A stretch of 64,000 bases of DNA from Xenophilus aerolatus (GCA_030418545.1 QAIB01000001.1:992001-1056000), one strand, 5' to 3'. Shown: positions 19,974 through 32,214, numbered from the stretch's first letter. Notes: generated from the sequence alone by a model not told the origin. Numbers and translations: made by a program.

Positions 19974-20606
19974 CTACTTGCGCACGGCGGTCAGATGGCG
20001 CGCGAAGCGCTCGCCGGCGAGCTCGAGGTTGAGCAGGTACTCGTCCACGCGGGAGCGGAAGTAGCGCCAGAAGATCAGCGTCGGGATGGCGACGATCAGG
20101 CCGAAGGCGGTGTTGTAGAGCGCGATCGAGATGCCGTGCGCCAGCTGCGCGGGGTTGCCCGAGCCGGCGGCGCCGCTGGCCGGCGACTGGGAGCCGAAGA
20201 TCTCGATCATCCCGATCACCGTGCCCAGCAGGCCCAGCAGCGGCGCGGCAGACGCGATGGTGGCCAGGGCGGGCAGGTAGCGCTCGAGCCTGTGGGCCAC
20301 GGCGCGGCCGGTCGATTCCATCGCCACCCGCACGTCTTCCTCGGTGCAGCGCGGATTGGCGTTGACGGCGCGAAAGCCCGCCGCCAGCACCTGGCCCAGT
20401 GCCGAGTTCTGCTCCAGCTTGGTGACCACGTCGGGCCCGGGGATGCCCACCTGCGACACGCTCATCGCCTCGCTCAACAGCTTGGGCGGCAGCACCTTGG
20501 CGGTCTTGAGGCTCACGAAGCGTTCGATGACCAGCGCCAGCGCCAGCACCGAGCAGAGAAGCAGCGGCCAGATCGGCCAGCCTGCAGCAACTATGATCGA
20601 AAACAA
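19974..20606 (-). CDS. exbB: MotA/TolQ/ExbB proton channel family protein, TTG start
   Basis: This 210-residue inner-membrane protein forms the proton channel with ExbD. The first helix is [20 protein letters not shown]. The conserved TolQ/ExbB region [20 protein letters not shown] (about residue 117) and the last helix near [18 protein letters not shown] are present. The start is a TTG at 20606, which gives [11 protein letters not shown], the usual N-terminus of the family. GGAGGGA lies about six bases upstream. A longer in-frame ATG start would add 19 residues without family match. Confidence 0.92.
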   Translation of the reverse strand: MFSIIVAAGWPIWPLLLCSVLALALVIERFVSLKTAKVLPPKLLSEAMSVSQVGIPGPDVVTKLEQNSALGQVLAAGFRAVNANPRCTEEDVRVAMESTGRAVAHRLERYLPALATIASAAPLLGLLGTVIGMIEIFGSQSPASGAAGSGNPAQLAHGISIALYNTAFGLIVAIPTLIFWRYFRSRVDEYLLNLELAGERFARHLTAVRK

Positions 20607-20921
20607 GGGGGTCCCTCCGGGCCGGCGGCCACGCAAATGCGCGGCGATTATGACCGAGCCCACCCAGCGGACACGGTGCCTCGCACTGTCGGACTTCGCT
20701 CACAGTTTCTGTGGACAACTTTGTGACTAACCCCCTTGGCAACTCTGCGAAAGCCACGCCAGCCGTGGCCTGCACCAGATCGACCGAATTTTGAGCAGCA
20801 CTTTTTCCAATCAGATCAAGCACTTGCACGGCAACACGTGGCTGCCGTGCCGGTGGGCACGCGGCCCGGGGGTGGTGGCGCACCGTTGTGGACGATGCGA
20901 GGCTCCGGCAGGAGCGGCGCG
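20607..20921. other. Divergent intergenic region exbB / xseA
   Basis: These 315 bases hold the 5' sequences of both divergent genes. I see the exbB ribosome site next to 20606, the xseA GGAG box at 20911-20914, and a moderately AT-rich core near 20700-20830 likely to carry the promoters. I find no convincing hexamer pair, repeat or small gene. Confidence 0.5.
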
Positions 20922-22244
20922 ATGAACGATTTCGAGCACGGTCGTGGCCTGCGGGCAGAGGCAGGCCCGCGCATCTGGGCTGTCGGCGCGCTGTGCCGCG
21001 CCGTGGCCGACGCGCTCGATGCGCGCTTCAATCCCGTCGCGGTCCAGGGCGAGATCTCCGGCTTCTCGCGCGCCGGCAGCGGGCACTGCTACTTCTCGCT
21101 CAAGGACGCCGCGGGCCAGCTGCGCTGCGCGATGTTCCGGCGTGCTGCGTCGCTGCTCGACTTCACACCGCGCGACGGCGACCAGGTCGAGGTGCGTGGC
21201 CGGCTCGCGGTCTACGAGCCGCGCGGCGATCTGCAACTGGTGGTCGAAAGCCTGCGGCGCGCCGGGCAGGGCGCCCTGTTCGAGCAGTTCATGCAGCGCA
21301 AGGCCAAGCTGGAAGCGGAAGGCCTGTTCGACCCCGCACGCAAGCGCAGCCTGCCCACCATGCCCCGGCGCATCGGCCTGGTCACCTCCCGCGGCGCGGC
21401 AGCGCTGCACGACGTCGTGACCGCGCTACGCCGCCGGGTGCCGCACATCCCGGTGGTGCTCGCGCCGGCGGCGGTGCAGGGCGCCCAGGCGCCTGCCGAA
21501 CTGGTGCAGGCGCTGGAGTCGCTGTACGTGCTCTCGCCACCGGTCGACCTCATCCTGCTGGTGCGTGGCGGCGGCTCCATCGAGGACCTGTGGGCCTTCA
21601 ACGACGAGACGCTGGCGCGCACCATCGTGCGCAGCCCGGTGCCGGTGGTGGCCGGTGTCGGGCACGAGACCGACTTCACCATCGCCGATTTCTGCGCCGA
21701 TGTGCGCGCCCCCACGCCCACCGCGGCGGCCGAGCTCGCGTCCGCGCCGCGCGAGCTGTGGCTCGGTGCGCTGGAGCTGATCGAGGAGCGGCTGCGCGAC
21801 GCCATCGGCGGCCGGCTCGACGCGCAGGGCCAGCGCCTGGACCTCGCGGCGGGGCGTCTGGGCCGTCCGTCCGCCATGGTGGCGCGCCAGCGCATCGAGC
21901 TCAGCCATGCGGCCCAGCGCATGCACCATGCGGCGCTATCGAAACTGGAGCGCGCCGCGCAGGCGCAGCGAGCGCTCCAGGCCGATTGGCATGCCAGGTT
22001 CGAGGCGGCCTTGTCGCAGCGCCACGACCGGCTCTCGCGTGCGGCGCTGCGTCTGGAACTGCTCGACCCGGCCCTCGTGCTGCAACGTGGCTATGCCTGG
22101 CTGGCCGACGCCGACGGGGTGCCCATCACCCGCGCCGCGCAGTTGGAGCCGGGGCAGCCGGTGCGCGCCGAGCTGTCCGACGGTGAAGCCTTCCTGACGG
22201 TCGATGCGGTGGGCACAAGCCCACGTCCGACGCGACCCGAATGA
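20922..22244 (+). CDS. xseA: Exodeoxyribonuclease VII large subunit
   Basis: XseA is the catalytic subunit of the single-strand-specific exonuclease VII. The 440-residue protein has an N-terminal OB-fold ([22 protein letters not shown]), the catalytic-domain motifs [13 protein letters not shown] and [13 protein letters not shown], and [13 protein letters not shown], followed by a coiled-coil-rich C-terminus. GGAG seven bases before the ATG at 20922 supports this start over longer forms. The small subunit xseB is not adjacent. sodB follows after 47 bases. Confidence 0.96.
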   Translation: MNDFEHGRGLRAEAGPRIWAVGALCRAVADALDARFNPVAVQGEISGFSRAGSGHCYFSLKDAAGQLRCAMFRRAASLLDFTPRDGDQVEVRGRLAVYEPRGDLQLVVESLRRAGQGALFEQFMQRKAKLEAEGLFDPARKRSLPTMPRRIGLVTSRGAAALHDVVTALRRRVPHIPVVLAPAAVQGAQAPAELVQALESLYVLSPPVDLILLVRGGGSIEDLWAFNDETLARTIVRSPVPVVAGVGHETDFTIADFCADVRAPTPTAAAELASAPRELWLGALELIEERLRDAIGGRLDAQGQRLDLAAGRLGRPSAMVARQRIELSHAAQRMHHAALSKLERAAQAQRALQADWHARFEAALSQRHDRLSRAALRLELLDPALVLQRGYAWLADADGVPITRAAQLEPGQPVRAELSDGEAFLTVDAVGTSPRPTRPE

Positions 22245-22291
22245 ATCCTTTCTAGAATCGTTCGTCCTTCAACCAACCCACGAGCAACAAG

Positions 22292-22873
22292 ATGGAACAC
22301 GTCCTGCCACCCCTCCCGTATGCCCTGGACGCGCTGGCGCCCGAGTACTCGAAGGAAACCATGGAGTACCACTACGGCAAGCACCACAATGCCTACGTGG
22401 TGAACCTCAACAACCTGCAGAAGGGCACCGAGTTCGAGAGCATGACGCTCGAGGAGATCGTGAAAAAGTCCAGCGGCGGCATCTACAACAACGCCGCGCA
22501 GATCTGGAACCACACCTTCTTCTGGAACTGCATGAAGCCGCAAGGCGGCGGCGCGCCTACCGGCGCGCTGGCCAAGGCCATCGACGCCAAGTGGGGCAGC
22601 TTCGACGCCTTCAAGGAAGCTTTCGTCAAGTCCGCCGTCGGCAACTTCGGTTCGGGCTGGACCTGGCTGGTCAAGAAGCCCGACGGCTCCGTCGACATCG
22701 TCAACACCGGTGCAGCAGGCACCCCGCTGACCACCGACGACAAGGCCCTGCTCACCGTCGACGTCTGGGAGCACGCCTACTACATCGACTACCGCAACCT
22801 GCGTCCCAAGTTCGTCGAGACCTTCCTCGCGAAGCTCGCCAACTGGGACTTCGCGGCGAAGAACTTCGGCTGA
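22292..22873 (+). CDS. sodB: Iron superoxide dismutase
   Basis: SodB converts superoxide to peroxide and oxygen in the cytoplasm. The 193-residue protein has the metal ligands His27, His74, Asp156 and His160 (DVWEHAYY) and Gln70 in [11 protein letters not shown], the position that marks Fe-type enzymes. The sequence is complete. A TAGAAT hexamer at 22253-22258 could be a -10 box, giving sodB its own promoter after xseA. An efficient terminator follows 20 bases after the stop. Confidence 0.97.
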   Translation: MEHVLPPLPYALDALAPEYSKETMEYHYGKHHNAYVVNLNNLQKGTEFESMTLEEIVKKSSGGIYNNAAQIWNHTFFWNCMKPQGGGAPTGALAKAIDAKWGSFDAFKEAFVKSAVGNFGSGWTWLVKKPDGSVDIVNTGAAGTPLTTDDKALLTVDVWEHAYYIDYRNLRPKFVETFLAKLANWDFAAKNFG

Positions 22874-22893
22874 GCCCGGCTCCCGCCCCGACG

Positions 22894-22921
22894 AAAAAGC
22901 CGACCCTTGGGTCGGCTTTTT
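22894..22921 (+). terminator. Bidirectional terminator sodB / DUF192
   Basis: AAAAAGCCGACCC-TT-GGGTCGGCTTTTT is symmetric, with A-tracts and T-tracts on both sides, and sits between the convergent sodB and DUF192 genes. It can serve either strand. Confidence 0.9.
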
Positions 22922-22942
22922 CATGGGCGATCGGCGGGCGTG

Positions 22943-23410
22943 TCAGCGGCGCGCTTCGAACAGCGGTCCGCCCAGCTTGAAGCCCTTCTTGATGTTCTTC
23001 TTGGCGAACCAGCCCTGGTTCATCTCGAGCACATAGCGCACCGGCTCGCTCGAGCAGTGGTTGTCCGTGGTCTGCGGCTTCATGTCCTCGATGTTCACGA
23101 TGCGGCCGTCGTCGGCCACGAAGGCGGCCGACAGCGGGATCAGCGTGTTCTTCATCCAGAAGCACTGGGGGGAGGGCTGCTCGAAGACGAACACCATGCC
23201 CTCGGACTGCGGCATCTCCTTGCGGAACATCAGGCCGATCTGGCGCTGCTCGGGCGTGGCCGCGACCTGCGCATCGATCTGGTACATGCCTGCGGAGATG
23301 CGGACGCGCTGGAGGTCCATCTGCGGCTGCTGGCCGAAGGCCGTGCCGGCCGCCAGCAGGGCGGTGCCGAGGATGGCCGTGCGAAGGGAGGCGGGGAGCG
23401 AAAGAGACAT
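22943..23410 (-). CDS. DUF192 family secreted protein
   Basis: This 155-residue protein has a signal peptide (LRTAILGTALLAAGTAFGQ) and the complete DUF192 domain, recognisable from RQIGLMFRKEMPQSEGMVFV, CFWMKNTLIPLSAAFV and VRYVLEMNQGWF. The biochemical role of DUF192 is not established. ATG at 23410 is chosen because it begins the signal peptide. It is transcribed alone, with terminators on both sides. Confidence 0.88.
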   Translation of the reverse strand: MSLSLPASLRTAILGTALLAAGTAFGQQPQMDLQRVRISAGMYQIDAQVAATPEQRQIGLMFRKEMPQSEGMVFVFEQPSPQCFWMKNTLIPLSAAFVADDGRIVNIEDMKPQTTDNHCSSEPVRYVLEMNQGWFAKKNIKKGFKLGGPLFEARR

Positions 23411-23567
23411 GGGGTTGGATCCTGCAGCGGCCGATCCGGTCGGTGGCCGCGGAAGCGCTGATTGTGGCCGAGCCATCGGCGCCGGTCGGCTCATGCACGA
23501 ATGGACACAGGGCGCGCCACCGGGTCAGCCGGGGTTCAGGGTGGGAGGGCCCTGGCGACGGGCAAAG

Positions 23568-23592
23568 AAAAAGGCGCCCGGAGGCGCCTTTT
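23568..23592 (-). terminator. Terminator after the small secreted protein gene
   Basis: GGCGCC-cgga-GGCGCC is flanked by AAAAA on one side and TTTT on the other. On the minus strand the stem is followed by TTTTTCTTTG, 24 bases past the stop at 23616. Confidence 0.85.
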
Positions 23593-23615
23593 CATGGTTC
23601 AGACCGGCGTCCGAA

Positions 23616-23939
23616 TCACTGGGGCGTGCCACCCTGGGTGCTGCGGCGCTTCAGGCTGCCGTCCTTGTTGCGACGACGCTGGTCGCGGCTCTCGGCGCGC
23701 TTTTCGCCCGACTGGGCAGCCTTGTCGGTGCCGATGGCGCCGCCTTCGGGGGTCTTGTTGATGTCGCCGCCGGCCGCCTTGACCTGGCCTTGGGGCTTGG
23801 CGTCGCGCTTGGCTTGCGCCTTGGCTTGGCCGGGGGTGTTGGTCACGGGGGCTTGCTCGGCCGAAGCGCCGGGCGGGTTCTGGGCGTAAGCGCCAGCGGC
23901 GAACAGGCCAGCGACCAGGGCAGCGAGAAGTTTGCTCAT
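23616..23939 (-). CDS. Small secreted basic protein, conserved in Comamonadaceae (function unknown)
   Basis: This is a 107-residue protein with a clear signal peptide (MSKLLAALVAGLFAAGAYAQ). The mature part is low-complexity, rich in Lys, Gln, Ala and Gly (GQAKAQAKRDAKPQGQVKAA), and ends in a strongly basic tail (RAESRDQRRRNKDGSLKRR). No domain is recognised. It has its own terminator, so it is a stand-alone gene. Its composition suggests an unstructured periplasmic protein. Confidence 0.7.
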   Translation of the reverse strand: MSKLLAALVAGLFAAGAYAQNPPGASAEQAPVTNTPGQAKAQAKRDAKPQGQVKAAGGDINKTPEGGAIGTDKAAQSGEKRAESRDQRRRNKDGSLKRRSTQGGTPQ

Positions 23940-24278
23940 TACGGATTCCTCTGTGGAAGTGATTGGAAAACGCCTCCCGACCAGCAGAAGGTTTGCCAAC
24001 AACGAGACGGGGGTGCCGGTCGTTGACAAATCTCTCGCCTCCTCAGGGTGCCGCAAAATTCTACGGCCATTCATCCGGGGGCAGCGGCACGAATGTCGCG
24101 GGGCCGCCACTGGCGTTTTCGAGGTGGCTTGGCGCGTAATTCGACAGCCGCCGCCCAATTCATTTTTTTCGGACTGGCGTGCCATCCGCCACATTCCCCG
24201 GCGACTTGAATTCCGGGGGCGAGGCGCCAAATCCTGTGCCTGCGCCATGGCGTGGCGCCGCTCTATAGAATGAATTTC
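23940..24278. other. Divergent intergenic region before clpS
   Basis: These 339 bases separate the small secreted protein gene from clpS. A TATAGAAT stretch at 24264-24271 is a good -10 candidate for clpS and lies only a few bases from its start, implying a very short leader. I see nothing else: no repeat and no gene. Confidence 0.5.
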
Positions 24279-24635
24279 ATGGCCACGAAAAAACCCTCCA
24301 CGCCACCTCCGGCGCCCGTCCAGCCTCAGCGGGACGACAGCGATTCCGTGGTGCTGGAGCGCCGTCCGCAGAAGACGGCGCCGCCGAAGATGTACCAGGT
24401 CGTGATGCTCAATGACGATTACACCCCGATGGAATTCGTGGTCGTCGTCATCCAGGAGTTCTTCAACAAGGACCGCGAATCGGCCACCCAGATCATGCTC
24501 AAGATCCATCTGGACGGGCGCGGAGTTTGCGGTGTGTACCCGCGCGACGTCGCCGCGACCAAGGTCAATCAGGTGATGGAAGCCGCGGTGCAGGCGGGCC
24601 ACCCGCTGCAGTGCGTCAGTGAACCGGTTGAATAA
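24279..24635 (+). CDS. clpS: ATP-dependent Clp protease adaptor ClpS
   Basis: ClpS delivers N-degron substrates to ClpAP. The 118-residue protein has a flexible Pro-rich N-terminus, then the folded core with [17 protein letters not shown] (the Asn-Asp residue-binding site) and the final [15 protein letters not shown] at 24279 (MATKKPS) was chosen; an in-frame ATG at 24270 would add three residues. clpA follows 60 bases downstream, the standard clpS-clpA pair. Confidence 0.96.
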   Translation: MATKKPSTPPPAPVQPQRDDSDSVVLERRPQKTAPPKMYQVVMLNDDYTPMEFVVVVIQEFFNKDRESATQIMLKIHLDGRGVCGVYPRDVAATKVNQVMEAAVQAGHPLQCVSEPVE

Positions 24636-24695
24636 ATCCGGTTCCAACCCATCTGAAGTCTCAGTCTCAATTCACAGCAAGGCAAAGGAAATCAC

Positions 24696-27014
<2,319 letters not shown>

Positions 27015-27060
27015 CCCTCGTCGCGAGCCGGACCTCCCCGGGTCCGGCCCGAGGCCACGA

Positions 27061-27095
27061 AAGGCCGGTAGCATCGCGCTGCCGGCCTTTTGCTT
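27061..27095 (+). terminator. Rho-independent terminator after clpA
   Basis: AAGGCCGG ... CCGGCCTT forms the stem and TTTTGCTTT follows. It lies 47 bases after the clpA stop, and element copy 3 begins right behind it. Confidence 0.8.
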
Positions 27096-27096
27096 T

Positions 27097-27155
27097 GCTA
27101 TCGATTCGATAGCGGGTCGCGCCCGGTGGACGGGCGCTGCAGGCATATTTCGCTT
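27097..27155 (+). repeat. GCTAT-N7-ATAGC element, copy 3
   Basis: The head GCTATCGATTCGATAGC is a perfect palindrome. It is followed by the body GGGTCGCGCCCGGTGGACGG and GCGCTGCAGGC, and the tail ATATTTCGCTT. It lies downstream of the clpA terminator and directly upstream of the cardiolipin synthase gene, in the same direction as both. Confidence 0.75.
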
Positions 27156-27167
27156 GGAAACTTCGAC

Positions 27168-28613
27168 GTGATCCTGCCTGCCATCCCGCCCGAGTGGAAG
27201 ACCGCGATGTCGGTCGCGTGGAGCGTCTACATCGCGGTGCTGTCGATCTGGATCGTGATGCAGAAGCGCGCGCCGGTGTCGACGGTGGGCTGGATCCTGT
27301 CGATGGCTGCGCTGCCCTACCTGGGCTTTGTCATCTACTACTTCTTCGGCCCGCAGCGGCTCACGAAGCAGCGCCTCAAGCGCCTGCGAAGCCGCGCCAT
27401 CGCCCATGCGCCGGCCGACCTCGCCCTGGTCCGCGACCGCGCCGAGGAGGCGCCCCACACGCTGCGGCAGATGTCGGCGCTGGGCACCGCGGCCTGCGGT
27501 CTGCCGGTCTCTAGCGCCACCGGCGTGCAACTGCTCTCGGGCGGGGCCGCCGCCTTCGATGCCATCTTCGAGGCCATCGCCGCCGCGCAGGACCACGTCC
27601 ACCTCGAGTACTACATCTACGAGCCCGACCGCATCGGCACGCGCCTTGCGCAGCTGCTGACCGAACGCGCGCGCGCCGGCGTCACGGTGCGCCTGCTCAT
27701 CGACGCGCTGGGCTCCAAGCGCATCGGCCGCCGCTTCATGGCGCCGCTGCGCGAGGCCGGCGTGCACATCGCGCTCTTCCACGACAGCCGCATCGGCCGC
27801 CGCCTGCGGCCGGTGACCAACTACCGTACCCACCGCAAGATCGTGGTGTGCGACGGCCACACCGGCTTCACCGGCGGCGTCAACATCACCGACGAGGAAG
27901 ACGCGCGCACGCGCCCCGACGCCTATCACGACGTTCACCTGCGCGTCGAAGGCAGTGCCGTGCGCTGGCTGCAGACCACCTTCCTGGAGGACTGGGCCTA
28001 TGCCACCGGCGAACAGCTGCGCGACATCGACGCGCAACTGGTGCGCCTGCTGCCCGACATCGAGGCCGGGCCGATCCCGGTGCAGATCGTCACCAGCGGC
28101 CCGGACAACCCGCTCGAGGCCATCCACCGCATGCACGTGTCGGCCATCCATGCGGCGCAGGAGCGCTGCTGGCTCACCACGCCGTACTTCGTGCCCGGCG
28201 AGCCCGCGCTGATGGCGCTCACCAGCGCGGCACTGCGGGGCGTCGACACGCGCCTGCTGGTGCCCCGGCGCAGCGATTCGCTGATCGTCAGCGCGGCCGC
28301 GCGCTCCTATTTCGACGAGCTCATCGCCGCCGGCGTGAAGATCTGGGAATACAAGGCGCGCATGCTGCATTCGAAAACGCTGGTGGTCGACGACCACTGC
28401 GCCATGATCGGCACCGCCAATTTCGACAACCGCAGCTTCCGCCTCAACTTCGAGGTCATGGCCGTGGTCTACGGCCCGGAACTGGCGCGGCCGCTCGCCG
28501 CCCAGTTCGAGACCGACCTGCACAGCGCCGCGCCAGTGCGCGCGCATCGCGCGCAGCCGGTCCTGCGGCGCGTGGGCGATGCCTTCGCGCGGCTGTTCTC
28601 GCCGCTGCTCTGA
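27168..28613 (+). CDS. Cardiolipin synthase (phospholipase D family)
   Basis: It joins two phosphatidylglycerols into cardiolipin at the inner membrane. The 481-residue protein has two N-terminal membrane segments (VAWSVYIAVLSIWIVM and GWILSMAALPYLGFVIYYFF) and two HKD catalytic motifs, HRKIVVCDG near residue 222 and HSKTLVVDD near residue 402. Layout and length match the ClsA group. The GTG start at 27168, seven bases after GGAAA, is preferred because longer in-frame starts run back through the repeat element. It could be any of several Cls paralogues. Confidence 0.9.
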   Translation: MILPAIPPEWKTAMSVAWSVYIAVLSIWIVMQKRAPVSTVGWILSMAALPYLGFVIYYFFGPQRLTKQRLKRLRSRAIAHAPADLALVRDRAEEAPHTLRQMSALGTAACGLPVSSATGVQLLSGGAAAFDAIFEAIAAAQDHVHLEYYIYEPDRIGTRLAQLLTERARAGVTVRLLIDALGSKRIGRRFMAPLREAGVHIALFHDSRIGRRLRPVTNYRTHRKIVVCDGHTGFTGGVNITDEEDARTRPDAYHDVHLRVEGSAVRWLQTTFLEDWAYATGEQLRDIDAQLVRLLPDIEAGPIPVQIVTSGPDNPLEAIHRMHVSAIHAAQERCWLTTPYFVPGEPALMALTSAALRGVDTRLLVPRRSDSLIVSAAARSYFDELIAAGVKIWEYKARMLHSKTLVVDDHCAMIGTANFDNRSFRLNFEVMAVVYGPELARPLAAQFETDLHSAAPVRAHRAQPVLRRVGDAFARLFSPLL

Positions 28614-28619
28614 CGCGCG

Positions 28620-29984
28620 TCAGCGCTCGTAGCGGCCTTTCACCTCGCGTGTCGCCACAGCCTCCGGCACATTGCGCGAGCCACCCAGCCACAGTTCCTT
28701 GACTTTCCCCTTGCCGTCGCGCACCAGCCGCGCCGGCTCGCCGAAGCCGGCGTAGCCGTTGGCTTGCGAGGTGAGGGCGCGGTCCTTGCCCTTGACGGTG
28801 AGTTCGGTCGCATCGGTGAAGGGGGCGGTCAGCGAAGGCACGACGGCGAACACGCGGTCCTTCATCGGCACCAGATCGACAGGACCCCACAGGTTCCAGT
28901 AGCGGCCGGACCACGCGCGGGTGGCCGCACCGGGCGCGCCGTGCCGCGCGAAAGCCTGCAGGATCTGCAACACGCCGTCCATCCAGGGCCAGGTGAAGGC
29001 GTCGATCGAATTGGCCAGCAGCGAGATCGCTATGCCCTGCTGCGGCAGTGCCAGGCTGCGCGACAGAAAGCCTTGCAGGCTGCCCGTGTGGCCGACCCAG
29101 TCCCAGCCCTGGTAGCTGCCCTGCATGGTGCCCAGGCCGTAGCCGCCGGGCACGGTGCTGTGCGGCACGGTCCATTGGCGGCGCAGCATCTCGCGTCGGC
29201 TGGCCACGCTCAGCACGCTCTTCTTCGCATCCGGCAGCAGTTGCGCGTAGAAGGCCGCGACGTCGGCGGCGGTGCTCACGAAGCCGCCCGCGGGCGCGAT
29301 CGCGTGCGTCGACTGGTCGCCCGGGATGATGACGCGCCGCCCGAGCAGCAGGCGCCCCGAGTGCCCCGATGCGAGCCGCGTCGTGCCCGGCCCGGCATCA
29401 GGCTGCGTGTGGCGCAGGCCGGCGGCGTCGACGATTTCGCGCTGCATCCAGTCGGCGTAGGGCTCGCCCGTCACGGCTTCGATCACCAGGCCCAGCAGCG
29501 CGAAGCCGTGGTTCGAGTACTTGAAGCGGGTGTTGGCCTCCAGGGGCGGCGCCTCGGCCAGCTGGGCCATCAGCTGCGCCTTATCCAGGAACGGGTGGCG
29601 GTCCATGAACTGGCCGGCGTCGGGGCCGTCGCGCGTCGTGCCGGCGCTGTGCGACAGCAATTGCAAAAGCGTGGCCTGCGCCAGCCGCGGGTGCAGGCCA
29701 TCGACGTGCTTGCCCACCGCGTCGTCCAACTGCAGGCGCTCGGATTCGCGCAGCTTGAGGATGCCGGCGGCGGTGAAGCTCTTCGAATGCGAGGCGATGC
29801 GAAAGCGATGGCGTGTCGTGAGTTTCTGTTTCGTCTGCGCGTTGGCCACGCCGAAAGCCGCATCGAGCACGGTGCGCTGCCCGTGGTCGATGGCGAGGGC
29901 CACGCCCGGCCGTTCGGTGGCGCGGATCTGGAACTCCAGCCAGCGCGGGATGTAGTCGATAGCGGCCTCGAGCCAGCGGTCCAT
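28620..29984 (-). CDS. Serine hydrolase, class C beta-lactamase/penicillin-binding-protein fold
   Basis: This 454-residue protein has the S12-type catalytic residues: SxxK as ASHSKSF near residue 65, YSNHG (Y-x-N) near residue 148, and HTG replacing KTG in WVGHTGSLQGF. A C-terminal lipocalin-like domain follows (about residues 350-454). No signal peptide is seen, so a cytoplasmic esterase or peptidase is more likely than a beta-lactamase. AAGGACG precedes the ATG at 29984. It is convergent with cls (6-base gap) and divergent from sbcB. Confidence 0.85.
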   Translation of the reverse strand: MDRWLEAAIDYIPRWLEFQIRATERPGVALAIDHGQRTVLDAAFGVANAQTKQKLTTRHRFRIASHSKSFTAAGILKLRESERLQLDDAVGKHVDGLHPRLAQATLLQLLSHSAGTTRDGPDAGQFMDRHPFLDKAQLMAQLAEAPPLEANTRFKYSNHGFALLGLVIEAVTGEPYADWMQREIVDAAGLRHTQPDAGPGTTRLASGHSGRLLLGRRVIIPGDQSTHAIAPAGGFVSTAADVAAFYAQLLPDAKKSVLSVASRREMLRRQWTVPHSTVPGGYGLGTMQGSYQGWDWVGHTGSLQGFLSRSLALPQQGIAISLLANSIDAFTWPWMDGVLQILQAFARHGAPGAATRAWSGRYWNLWGPVDLVPMKDRVFAVVPSLTAPFTDATELTVKGKDRALTSQANGYAGFGEPARLVRDGKGKVKELWLGGSRNVPEAVATREVKGRYER

Positions 29985-30066
29985 GGAACGTCCTTGCGGG
30001 GGAGGGTGGAGGGGTGGCCGAGAATACAGGCCGATCACGGGCACCGCCGCCCGCCACTGCACACCC

Positions 30067-31527
30067 ATGGCCGACACCCCTCGCACTTTTCTCTGGCACG
30101 ACTACGAAACCTTCGGCGCGAACCCGCGACGCGACCGGCCCTCGCAGTTCGCCGCCATCCGCACCGATGCGCAGCTCAACGAGATCGGCGAGCCGCTGAT
30201 GATCTACTGCCGTCCGGCGCCCGACTTCCTGCCCAGCCCGACCTCGTGCCTCATCACCGGCATCACACCGCAGCTGTGCCTGGAGCGCGGCCTCCCCGAG
30301 CGCGAGTTCGCCGCGCAGATCGAGCGCGCCTTCTCGCAGCCCGGCACCATCGGCGTGGGCTACAACACCATCCGCTTCGACGACGAGGTCACGCGCTTCC
30401 TGTTCTGGCGCAATCTCATCGACCCCTATGCGCGCGAATGGCAGAACGACTGCGGCCGCTGGGACCTGCTCGACGTCGTGCGCCTGACCTACGCGCTGCG
30501 CCCCGAGGGCATCGTGTGGCCCACGCACCAGGAGGGCGAGCGGGCCGGCAAGCCGAGCTTCCGGCTCGAGGATCTGACGAAGGCCAACGGGCTCGCACAC
30601 GAGGCGGCGCACGACGCGCTGTCGGACGTGCGCGCCACCATCGCCCTGGCCCGCCTCATCCGCGACAGGCAGCCCAAGCTCTTCGAGTTCGCGCTCGCGC
30701 TGCACCGCAAGGACCGCGTCGCGCAGGAGCTGGGCCTGCCCGCCACCCGTCAGACCGCCAAGCCCTTCCTGCACGTGTCGGGCATGTTCCCGCCCGAGCG
30801 CGGCTGCCTGGCCGTGATGTGGCCGCTGGCGAGCCATCCCACCAACAAGAACGAGCTGCTGGCCTGGGACCTGGCCCACGACCCGAGCGAACTGGCCACG
30901 CTCGACATCCCCACGCTGCGCCAGCGCCTTTTCACGCGCAGCGCCGATCTGCCCGAGGGCGTGCAGCGCCTGCCCGTGAAGGGCATCCACCTCAACAAGT
31001 CGCCCATGGTGGTCGCGAGTCTGCGCACGCTGAGCGACGCCATGGCCACGCGCTGGGCGGTCGACCTGCCGCAGGCGATGCGCCATGCCGAGATCGCTGC
31101 CGGCCTGCCCGACATGAGCGCCATCTGGGGCGAGGTCTACGCACGCGAGCCGCAGGGCCCCGCCGACGTGGACGAAGACCTCTATGGCGGCTTCGTCGGC
31201 AACAACGACCGGCGCCGGCTCAACGAGCTGCGCGCGCTGTCGGGCGAGCGGCTGGCGGCCCAGCGCGCGTCCTTCGACGATCCGCGCCTGGAGGAGCTGC
31301 TGTTCCGCTACCGCGCGCGCAACTTCCCCGAGACGCTGAACGAGGACGAGCAGGCGCGCTGGCTCGAGCACCGCGTGGCCAAGCTCATCGACGGGGAGGG
31401 CGGCGCCTTCAACGTCGACCGGTACTTCGCCGAGATCGACACCCTGTCCGAGACCGCCGACGCGCGGGCCGAAGACATCCTCGGCGCGCTCTACGAGTAC
31501 GCCGAGATGGTGGCGCCCGAAAGCTGA
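30067..31527 (+). CDS. sbcB: Exodeoxyribonuclease I
   Basis: SbcB degrades single-stranded DNA 3' to 5' in recombination and mismatch repair. The 486-residue protein starts with the DEDD exonuclease motif WHDYETFG (Asp12, Glu14), contains GVGYNTIRFDDEVTRF near residue 98 and the HDALSDVRATIALA motif near residue 182. The C-terminal SH3-like and helical domains follow, as in E. coli ExoI (475 residues). ATG at 30067 begins the conserved core. The stop lies 11 bases before the next GNAT gene. Confidence 0.95.
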   Translation: MADTPRTFLWHDYETFGANPRRDRPSQFAAIRTDAQLNEIGEPLMIYCRPAPDFLPSPTSCLITGITPQLCLERGLPEREFAAQIERAFSQPGTIGVGYNTIRFDDEVTRFLFWRNLIDPYAREWQNDCGRWDLLDVVRLTYALRPEGIVWPTHQEGERAGKPSFRLEDLTKANGLAHEAAHDALSDVRATIALARLIRDRQPKLFEFALALHRKDRVAQELGLPATRQTAKPFLHVSGMFPPERGCLAVMWPLASHPTNKNELLAWDLAHDPSELATLDIPTLRQRLFTRSADLPEGVQRLPVKGIHLNKSPMVVASLRTLSDAMATRWAVDLPQAMRHAEIAAGLPDMSAIWGEVYAREPQGPADVDEDLYGGFVGNNDRRRLNELRALSGERLAAQRASFDDPRLEELLFRYRARNFPETLNEDEQARWLEHRVAKLIDGEGGAFNVDRYFAEIDTLSETADARAEDILGALYEYAEMVAPES

Positions 31528-31538
31528 GGTACATCGCC

Positions 31539-32078
31539 GTGCACGTGCGTCGCCTCGCGCCCGCCGATGCACCGGCGTACAGAGCCCTGATGCTCGACGC
31601 CTATGCGCGCCATCCCGAAGCCTTCACCTCCACGGTGGCCGAGCGCGAGCCACTGCCGCTGGCCTGGTGGGAGGCGCGCCTGCCCGAGGGCGATGCGCCC
31701 GGCAGCCTGACCGTCGGCGCCTTCGACGCAAATGGCGCGCTGGTCGGTGCGGCCGGTCTGCTCTTCGAGACGCGCGAGCGCTGGCGCCACAAGGCAACGC
31801 TGTTCGGCATGGTGGTCGCGCCCGCGGCGCGCGGCACCGGCCTCGGGCGCGCGCTGGTGGATGCGCTGCTGGCGGCCGCGCGCGCACGGGCAGGGTTGCG
31901 CACGGTGCAGCTCACGGTCACGCAGGGCAACGCCGCCGCGCAGCGGCTGTACGAAGCAGCGGGCTTCCGTGTCTTCGGCATCGAGCCCATGGCGGTGGCA
32001 CACGGCGACGGCTTCCTCGACAAGCTGCACATGGCCTGCGACCTGCAGGCGCCGCGCCCGTCGGGGCCCGAAGCGTAG
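31539..32078 (+). CDS. GNAT family N-acetyltransferase
   Basis: This is a 179-residue acetyltransferase of unknown substrate. The family motifs are MVVAPAARGTGLGRALVDALL (acetyl-CoA loop, about residues 91-111) and LTVTQGNAAAQRLYEAAGF (about residues 126-144). The GTG at 31539 follows GAGGT with nine bases between; another GTG two codons on is possible. It is close enough behind sbcB to share its transcript. Confidence 0.83.
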   Translation: MHVRRLAPADAPAYRALMLDAYARHPEAFTSTVAEREPLPLAWWEARLPEGDAPGSLTVGAFDANGALVGAAGLLFETRERWRHKATLFGMVVAPAARGTGLGRALVDALLAAARARAGLRTVQLTVTQGNAAAQRLYEAAGFRVFGIEPMAVAHGDGFLDKLHMACDLQAPRPSGPEA

Positions 32079-32214
32079 GGGATGCGGCATCCGGGAAGGC
32101 GTTGGGCCGCATGTGCACACCACGTGTGCAACGATTCGTTCAACCCGCGACGGATTCGCCCGCCGCTCGCGTTGAAGCAGGCATGGCCCGCGTTCGGGCC
32201 GAAGGAGCCTGCCC

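Noticed and set aside
29953-29975. GATAGC next to the serine hydrolase start as another repeat copy
   Set aside because: Only one arm matches; there is no paired GCTAT arm at the right distance and no body similarity, and the sequence is coding.
28620-29984. AmpC-type beta-lactamase
   Set aside because: SxxK and Y-x-N are present, but KTG is HTG, there is no signal peptide, and an extra C-terminal domain is present. A general serine hydrolase fits better.
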